Positions 7,614 to 12,351 of a DNA stretch of 14,871 nt are shown here, piece after piece. Location: positions 1-14,871 of the forward strand of contig CAYQZH010000079.1 of the NCBI GenBank assembly GCA_964421865.1, written 5' to 3'. The stretch is from SBAX01 sp964421865 (GTDB lineage Bacteria; Planctomycetota; Phycisphaerae; UBA1845). Every line of letters begins with the position of its first letter. The first letter of the stretch is position 1. Both the position numbers and the translations under genes were made by a program. The notes under the pieces were generated by a model. The model saw nothing but the letters and a program-made list of their open reading frames with translations. It did no database searches and was not told the origin of the DNA.

Positions 7614-7643
7614 GGGGGGAAAGTTAGGGGCGGGGAGGTTGGG
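7614..7643 (+). other. G-quadruplex-forming motif
   Basis: Four G tracts meet the canonical pattern: GGGGGG (7614-7619), a 7-base loop, GGGG (7627-7630), a 1-base loop, GGGG (7632-7635), a 5-base loop, GGG (7641-7643). It lies upstream of the bc operon and just behind the putative minus-strand promoter. Whether it folds in vivo is unknown. Confidence 0.5.
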
Positions 7644-7759
7644 AACCGGCGGTGCGGGGTTCCAAGGGAAAGCCCGGCCAGCCGCCGAGCGCGGGGCGGG
7701 TGGATCGGCGACGGAGAGGGGGCTGATCCCAGAAAACGTCGAAACGCCGGGCGATCTAC

Positions 7760-7788
7760 TTGACTGAATCCATGAAATCTTGCACAAT
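7760..7788 (+). promoter_or_regulatory. Candidate sigma70-type promoter for the bc operon
   Basis: TTGACT (7760-7765), a 17-base spacer and CACAAT (7783-7788) match the sigma70 boxes at five and four positions of six. A start near 7795 would give a leader of about 245 nt before the first gene, with the palindrome at 7908-7927 inside it. A second start after TTGACC (7942) is an alternative. Confidence 0.38.
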
Positions 7789-7907
7789 GTTAGGTAGGGT
7801 CGGAGGCCGTTAAGCCCGCCTATCGGGTTGCGGTGGGGCCGGTAGCCGGGTAGGGTACGAAGTCGATCGGGGTGGTGCGATTTGCGCCGCCCTTCTTGCG
7901 GGCCGGG

Positions 7908-7927
7908 TTTGTGACTTTTTTCACAAA
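7908..7927. promoter_or_regulatory. CRP/FNR-family-type operator palindrome
   Basis: TTTGTGACTTTTTTCACAAA is a perfect 7-bp inverted repeat around a 6-bp centre and contains TGTGA-N6-TCACA, the core recognised by CRP-type regulators. It lies 112 bp before the first gene of the bc operon. If TTGACC (7942-7947) is a -35 box, the palindrome centre falls near -60, the usual class I activation position, though no good -10 box follows. An intrinsic terminator is unlikely: the T run lies in the loop, not after the stem. Confidence 0.5.
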
Positions 7928-8039
7928 GTTGGTCTTTTAGCTTGACCCGCGCTGTCGTTTGAATTGCGCCGGGGACTAGCCCCGACGCTACACTGAGCCG
8001 GTGCGCCACTAACGGTGGTATTGCACGGTTGGAGCAGGA

Positions 8040-9101
8040 ATGGTCATGGTCGCCGTCGGCGAGACTGAGCCGCCTGATCTGGAACCGATGACCCTGTCGC
8101 TGTTGGGTCGTTGGTTCGGGGTGCCGCTGCTGATCATCGGGACGATTGTCGGCGGTGCGGTGGTGGTCGTGCTGTTGTTCGGCGGGCCGGCGTCGCCGGA
8201 GCAGCGGAGCATCGAGAGTCTCCTGCAAGCGCTCGAAGCCGGCAGCGGCGAGCGCAGCGCGGGCGTGCTGCTTCCGTGTGAGAAGGAGCTTTGGCAGACC
8301 GCGTTGGAGTTGAGCGAGCGGCTGGCCAAGAAGGATACCGAGCTGACCGCCGACGAACTCCAGACGGTGACGCAACGGTTGGCGACGATGGTGCAGACCG
8401 ACCTGGCCCATGTCGATCGGATTACGGCGTTCGGCGACGACCTTGCGAAGCAGCAAGAGCTGCGTTCGGGTCGGTTCGACTTCCTGCTTCGGGCGTTGGG
8501 ACGGACGGAACGCGAGGAAGCCATCGAGCCGCTGACCCACGTAGTATCGAGTGGACGCGAGCCTTATGTGGCCGTGGCGATGCAGCAGTTGGGGAATCTT
8601 CACGGGCTCGTGGGGTCGAAGCGGGCGATTGAGCCGATCGTCGCCGTCCTGGGCCGGAGCAGCCGGGCGGAGACCTTGTTGACCGCGTGCACGGCGCTGT
8701 CCGTGTTGGCAAGCCGCGACGACCGCGGCGTCCTGGATGCCTTGGGGACCGCGCGACTGACGCACGACGGGGAAGTGGCCTGGTCGGCGGCGCTGGCGCT
8801 CGCCCGCCTGGGGAGCGCGGCCGGGAAATCGACGCTGTTGGACCTGCTGGACCGGACGCATTTGGCATCGGGTGAGCGCTACGAGGTCCGCGACGAGGCG
8901 GGGAACATCCAGCGGTACCCCCTGCCTCCCCACCGGGTCGAGGCTTTGCTGATCGCGGCGATGGACGCGGCGGCGAATCTGAACGACGATGACTTGTGGG
9001 GCCTGATCGATCGGTTAAAGTCCGACCCCTCGCCGGCGGTGCGCGGTAGGGCGATGGAACTCACGAAGCGAAGGGGCCAGTCGGCGGGCGGAAAACCCTA
9101 A
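8040..9101 (+). CDS. Membrane-anchored HEAT-like repeat protein, first gene of the bc operon
   Basis: The 353-residue protein has a short cytoplasmic N-terminus, one transmembrane helix (about 27-47, WFGVPLLIIGTIVGGAVVVV) and a soluble C-terminal domain made of alpha-helical pairs. From about residue 145 these read as HEAT/PBS-lyase-like repeats, for example EAIEPLTHVVSSGREPYVAV (160-179), KRAIEPIVAVLGRSSRAETL (194-213), EVAWSAALALARLGS (245-259) and SPAVRGRAMEL (331-341). Such repeats are protein-protein scaffolds. Its stop overlaps the ribosome site of the ferredoxin-Rieske gene, so it should be coexpressed and may be an assembly factor or accessory subunit of the complex; that role is inference. 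GGAG (8031-8034) lies five bases before ATG 8040, and ATG 8046 is an equally spaced alternative. Confidence 0.82.
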   Translation: MVMVAVGETEPPDLEPMTLSLLGRWFGVPLLIIGTIVGGAVVVVLLFGGPASPEQRSIESLLQALEAGSGERSAGVLLPCEKELWQTALELSERLAKKDTELTADELQTVTQRLATMVQTDLAHVDRITAFGDDLAKQQELRSGRFDFLLRALGRTEREEAIEPLTHVVSSGREPYVAVAMQQLGNLHGLVGSKRAIEPIVAVLGRSSRAETLLTACTALSVLASRDDRGVLDALGTARLTHDGEVAWSAALALARLGSAAGKSTLLDLLDRTHLASGERYEVRDEAGNIQRYPLPPHRVEALLIAAMDAAANLNDDDLWGLIDRLKSDPSPAVRGRAMELTKRRGQSAGGKP

Positions 9102-9105
9102 GGAG
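9100..9105 (+). promoter_or_regulatory. Shine-Dalgarno site of the ferredoxin-Rieske gene
   Basis: AAGGAG overlaps the TAA stop of the HEAT-like gene and sits eight bases before ATG 9114. It confirms that the ferredoxin domain is translated as the N-terminus of the fusion. Confidence 0.65.
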
Positions 9106-9113
9106 TAGCGTTC

Positions 9114-10238
9114 ATGGCTACCCAACCCGTGGTGACGAAAGTCTGGATCGAGCCGGGGTGCATCGTCTGTGACGCGTGCGAGACGACGGCCCCGACGGTG
9201 TTCGAGGTCACGGACGATTCCTGCCTCATCCGGCCGGAAGCGCTGAACGCGAGTTTCACCAAACCCTTGACGCAAGCGATTATCGACGCGGCGCAGGAGT
9301 GTCCGGTCGATGTGATTAAGTACGAGACGGTGACGGAGGAAGTGTCGGCGGCACTGGCGGATCTGGGCGCGCCGGGACCAGTGGCACCCGCGCCGCCGAA
9401 GCCCGTAGCCGCGGCGGCGAAACCCGCAGCCGCGCCGGCCAAGCCTGTCAGCAGGTCGCCGGAGGCGCCGGCGCCGAAGCCCGTGGCCGAACCGGCGACG
9501 GCCGTCGCGGCCAAGGCCCCGGCGGCGGTGAAGACGTCGGTCGCCGGGGCGCCCGATCCGGCGATCGCGGCACTGCTGCGAGCGGCCACGTCGCGCGGTG
9601 GAAACGCGTTGATCCAAAAGAAAGCGGAGTCGGTTTCGCCCGCCGTGGCGACGTTCCAGAAAAAAGCCCCTCGCGACCTGCCGCCGGACGCTCGTCAGGC
9701 CAAGGTGCAGGAAGCGGCGAAGAAGATCAGCGAGCAGGTGGACGCGAAGCGGCGGGAGTTCTTGGGCAACGCGGCGCTGGCGACGGGGTGGATTGCGTTC
9801 GGGGCCGGGCTGGGTGTTTCGTGCGGACCGGCGTTCGGGCGGTTTATGATGCCCAACGTCCTGGAAGAACCGGACCCGCGGGTGCGGGTCGGGAAGCTAC
9901 AACGTTATCTCGAAATGGCCCCCGGCGAGGTCAACGAGGACTACAAGCCGCAGGGCATCTGGATGGTCCGCGAGGAGGAGCGGATCGCGGCGCTGAGCAT
10001 TATCTGCACGCACCTGGGCTGCATCCCGAACTGGCTGCCTAACGATCGGAAGTTCAAGTGCCCATGTCATGGCAGCGGGTATAAGCCCAGCGGGATTAAC
10101 TTCGAGGGCCCCACCCCGCGACCGCTGGAACGCTTCCGTATTTTCGTCGAGGACGGGATCGCGGTGGTGGACAAGAGCAAGAAGTATCAGTTTGAGCTGG
10201 GGCAGTGGGAGCAGCCGGGCAGCTTTCTGGCGGTCTGA
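9114..10238 (+). CDS. Ferredoxin-Rieske fusion iron-sulfur subunit of a bc-type complex
   Basis: This 374-residue protein is about twice the length of an ordinary Rieske subunit. Residues 5-80 form a one-cluster ferredoxin: C16-x2-C19-x2-C22 and, later, C63-P, the ligand set of a [4Fe-4S] (or [3Fe-4S]) domain. Residues about 85-150 are an Ala/Pro/Lys-rich linker with repeated KP and AP, like a flexible tether. A charged helix (190-212) leads to KRREFLG (212-218), a Tat-like twin-arginine motif, and one hydrophobic segment (219-247). The Rieske domain follows, with C298-T-H300-L-G-C303 and C316-P-C318-H319-G-S321; these supply both cysteine and both histidine ligands of the [2Fe-2S] cluster plus the disulfide pair. 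Rieske proteins move electrons from quinol to cytochrome c and are classical Tat substrates. The internal motif predicts the ferredoxin in the cytoplasm and the Rieske domain outside. It lies between the HEAT-like and cytochrome b genes. Confidence 0.93.
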   Translation: MATQPVVTKVWIEPGCIVCDACETTAPTVFEVTDDSCLIRPEALNASFTKPLTQAIIDAAQECPVDVIKYETVTEEVSAALADLGAPGPVAPAPPKPVAAAAKPAAAPAKPVSRSPEAPAPKPVAEPATAVAAKAPAAVKTSVAGAPDPAIAALLRAATSRGGNALIQKKAESVSPAVATFQKKAPRDLPPDARQAKVQEAAKKISEQVDAKRREFLGNAALATGWIAFGAGLGVSCGPAFGRFMMPNVLEEPDPRVRVGKLQRYLEMAPGEVNEDYKPQGIWMVREEERIAALSIICTHLGCIPNWLPNDRKFKCPCHGSGYKPSGINFEGPTPRPLERFRIFVEDGIAVVDKSKKYQFELGQWEQPGSFLAV

Positions 10239-10249
10239 CGACCGCCGGG

Positions 10250-10284
10250 GATTTTCGATTTTCGATTGTCGATTGTCGAATGTG
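10250..10284 (+). repeat. GATT(T/G)TC heptad tandem repeat
   Basis: About four units of TCGATTT/TCGATTG in tandem fill the junction between the Rieske and cytochrome b genes and end 33 bases before the cytochrome b start. The same motif recurs at 11094-11128 and in degraded form at 4726-4759. Confidence 0.75.
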
Positions 10285-10317
10285 AGAAGCGGAACGCAAA
10301 CCAGGGAATAGCGAAGG

Positions 10318-11091
10318 ATGTCGGTAGGGACGTGGATTCGGGAGAGCCAGGTTTGGGGGAGCATTTTCCGCCATGGGATTCCGCGCGATCGGCGCACGCG
10401 GGCGATGGCCATCCTCAGCAACGTCTTCCTGCACCTTCATCCGGTGGCGGTGCGCAAGAGCGGCATTCGCCTGTCGTTCACCTGGTGCATGGGCGGGCTG
10501 ACGTTCTTCCTGTTCCTGGTGGAGATCGTCACCGGCGTGCTGTTGATGTTCTACTACCGCCCGACGGTGGAATACGCGTACTTCGACATCCAAGGGCTGC
10601 GGGCGCACGTGACGTTGGGCTTGTTGCGCGAACTCCATCGCTGGGGCGCGCACGCGATGATCATCACCATCTGGCTACACATGCTGCGCGTGTTCCTGAC
10701 GGGCAGCTATAAACCGCCGCGGGAATTCAACTGGAGCGTAGGGGTCGTGCTTCTGGTACTGACCCTCCTCCTGTCCTTCACCGGATATCTATTGCCGTGG
10801 GACCAGCTGGCGATGTGGGCGATCACCGTGGGGTCGAACATGGCCCGGGCGACGCCGGGTGCGGGCACGGAGGGTCCGATGTCCTCGTTCCTGCAGATCG
10901 GCGGAGTACCGCTCGTCCATGCCGGCGACGACGCGAGGTTCGGGCTTCTCGCGGGGACGTTTGTAGGGCCCAACGCCCTGTTGCGGTTCTATGTGCTGCA
11001 CTGCGTGTTCATTCCCGTGGTGGTGACGGTGTTGCTCGCGGTGCACTTTTGGCGAGTCCGCAAGGACGGCGGAATCAGCGGTCCGTTGTAG
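10318..11091 (+). CDS. Cytochrome b6-like subunit (N-terminal cytochrome b half)
   Basis: The 257-residue membrane protein matches the four-helix heme-binding half of cytochrome b in split b6f-type complexes. Two bis-histidine pairs are visible: H107 and H121 (LHRWGAHAMIITIWLHMLRVF) and H228 and H243 (LHCVFIPVVVTVLLAVHFWRV). The first pair is 14 apart and the second 15, the b6-type spacing. The segment FTWCMGGLTFF places Cys57 where b6 proteins have the cysteine that covalently holds the extra heme cn (ci). FYYRPTVEYAY (78-88), GSYKPPREFNW (129-139) and GYLLPWDQLAMW (156-167) are standard cytochrome b landmarks. It carries electrons across the membrane between the quinol oxidation and reduction sites. 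The N-terminal 35 residues are longer and more basic than in b6. AGGGA (10303-10307) is the likely ribosome site. Confidence 0.93.
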   Translation: MSVGTWIRESQVWGSIFRHGIPRDRRTRAMAILSNVFLHLHPVAVRKSGIRLSFTWCMGGLTFFLFLVEIVTGVLLMFYYRPTVEYAYFDIQGLRAHVTLGLLRELHRWGAHAMIITIWLHMLRVFLTGSYKPPREFNWSVGVVLLVLTLLLSFTGYLLPWDQLAMWAITVGSNMARATPGAGTEGPMSSFLQIGGVPLVHAGDDARFGLLAGTFVGPNALLRFYVLHCVFIPVVVTVLLAVHFWRVRKDGGISGPL

Positions 11092-11093
11092 GG

Positions 11094-11128
11094 GATTGCC
11101 GATTGTCGATTGTCGATTGTCGATTGTT
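11094..11128 (+). repeat. GATTGTC heptad tandem repeat
   Basis: Five tandem heptads (GATTGCC, three exact GATTGTC, GATTGTT) begin two bases after the stop of the cytochrome b6-like gene and end 21 bases before the next start. They fill most of the 58-bp gap. Confidence 0.82.
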
Positions 11129-11149
11129 CATTGAGAGGCGCGGGCTGGA

Positions 11150-12301
11150 ATGAGCGCCTCCCATCTATTGGCCGAAGCGACCTTCTTTGACGGGATCAAG
11201 GAGTTCATCAACGCACTCTGTCGGCCGCACTGGTTTCTCATCATCGCCGTGGCGGGACTCCTGGTGTTCCTGGTGGGGTACCGTCGGTTGACCAAGCCGG
11301 CGGTCGCGGGCACTTTGGCGGGATTGTTCACGTTATTCTTTCTGGTGAGCTGCCTCGATCCAAACTTTGTGAAGATCGTCGAGAAGGCGGACAACGTTCC
11401 GATCGTGATGATGATGTTCGCCATCGGGTTCTTCCTGTGGCTTTCGTTTCGTCAGGCGGCGGTCAACGATGAACGGATCGAGAAGGGGCAGCCGCTGATC
11501 GAGGCCGGCGCGGACGACAAGGTGCTGGTCTGGCCCGACCTGGTGTATAGTGAGTTTATCTCCCTGATCCTTTTCACGGCCTTCCTGACGGTATGGGCGA
11601 TCGTTCTGCGGGCGCCGCTGGAGCAGCCGGCGGACCCCAACGTCGCCCCGAACCCGGCCAAGGCCCCGTGGTACTTCCTGGGTCTGCAGGAGATGTTGGT
11701 CTATTTCGACCCCTGGCTGGCGGGGGTGCTGCTGCCGGGTCTGATCATCGCCGGGTTGATCGCCATTCCCTACATCGACAAGAACCCGCGGGGCAACGGG
11801 TACTACACGTTCAAGGAACGGCGTTTCGCCATCAGCATGTTCCTGTTCGGGTTCGTGATTCTGTGGGTGGTGTTGATCCTGTTCGGGACGTTCCTGCGGG
11901 GTCCGAACTGGAACTTCTTCGGGCCCTATGAGTACTGGGACCTGCACCGGCCGATGGCGCTGCTGAACACCGAATTCCACGACTTATTCTGGATCGGACT
12001 GCTGGGCCGGGCGCTTCCCGCGCACGACACGGTCCTGATCCCCGGTTGGTTGAGCATCCCCGCGTACCTGAAGCGCGAGGCGCCGGGCATCGCCGTGCTG
12101 GGGGCGTACTTCATCGTCGGGCCGGTGATTCTTCGATCGCTCTTTTTTCGGAAGCTGTATTCGCAGATCGGATTCGCCCGCTACAGCGTGATGGTCATGC
12201 TGCTGTTGGTGATGCTGCTCATGCCCATCAAGATGGTGCTGCGGTGGACGTTGAACCTGCACTACATCGTGGGCATCACGGAGTGGTTTCTGAATGTGTA
12301 G
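11150..12301 (+). CDS. Subunit-IV-like cytochrome b C-terminal subunit, extended
   Basis: The 383-residue protein is over twice as long as PetD (about 160 residues). The PetD-like core is in the middle: NPAKAPWYFLGLQEMLVYFD (168-187), followed by a helix at 189-208 and another at 227-249. The Qo-site motif PEWY reads APWY (172-175), so the conserved glutamate is absent. Before the core lie about three extra transmembrane segments (26-43, 51-68 and 83-100) and a charged loop, then a helix at 134-153. After the core come a soluble loop and two more helices (about 313-333 and 343-366). With the preceding gene it makes a complete, split cytochrome b. Extra helices on subunit IV are known in bacterial menaquinol complexes, but eight or so in total is large. 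Start ATG 11150 is preceded by GAGAGG (11133-11138), somewhat far at 11 bases. Confidence 0.87.
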   Translation: MSASHLLAEATFFDGIKEFINALCRPHWFLIIAVAGLLVFLVGYRRLTKPAVAGTLAGLFTLFFLVSCLDPNFVKIVEKADNVPIVMMMFAIGFFLWLSFRQAAVNDERIEKGQPLIEAGADDKVLVWPDLVYSEFISLILFTAFLTVWAIVLRAPLEQPADPNVAPNPAKAPWYFLGLQEMLVYFDPWLAGVLLPGLIIAGLIAIPYIDKNPRGNGYYTFKERRFAISMFLFGFVILWVVLILFGTFLRGPNWNFFGPYEYWDLHRPMALLNTEFHDLFWIGLLGRALPAHDTVLIPGWLSIPAYLKREAPGIAVLGAYFIVGPVILRSLFFRKLYSQIGFARYSVMVMLLLVMLLMPIKMVLRWTLNLHYIVGITEWFLNV

Positions 12302-12331
12302 CCACGAAGCCACGTAGCCACGAAGAGACGA
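12300..12331 (+). repeat. AGCCACGA octamer tandem repeat
   Basis: AGCCACGA, AGCCACGT, AGCCACGA and AGAGACGA run in tandem from the stop codon of the subunit-IV-like gene towards the cytochrome c start at 12352. The family differs from the heptads at the two previous junctions. Similar CCACGAAG-type runs are, to my knowledge, common between genes in environmental planctomycete sequences. Confidence 0.75.
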
Positions 12332-12351
12332 GGTCCGGGCGGAACTAGGCG

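Larger units (their letters stand above)
7548..8039. other. Intergenic regulatory region ahead of the bc operon
   Basis: About 490 bp lie between the minus-strand small genes and the first gene of the bc operon. Contents seen: a minus-strand promoter-like pair at the left end, a G-quadruplex motif (7614-7643), a plus-strand promoter-like pair (7760-7788), a GC-rich stretch at 7797-7900 that could fold in RNA, the TGTGA-N6-TCACA palindrome (7908-7927), and TTGACC at 7942-7947. A minus-strand frame crosses the region, but it is antisense to the operon's first gene and is not believed. Confidence 0.55.

Noticed and set aside
7797..7900. Structured GC-rich leader as a riboswitch or other RNA gene
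   Set aside because: Short stems can be drawn, but I recognise no known RNA consensus and no covariation can be judged from one sequence.
7545..8933. Minus-strand frame of 462 codons
   Set aside because: It is antisense to the HEAT-like gene, has a Gln/Arg/His-rich composition with no family features, and has no ribosome site. The plus-strand gene explains the open frame through GC-rich codon bias.
10250..11128. Heptad repeats as a CRISPR array
   Set aside because: Units are 7 bp in direct tandem without unique spacers and sit in two separate short gaps, so they are simple tandem repeats.
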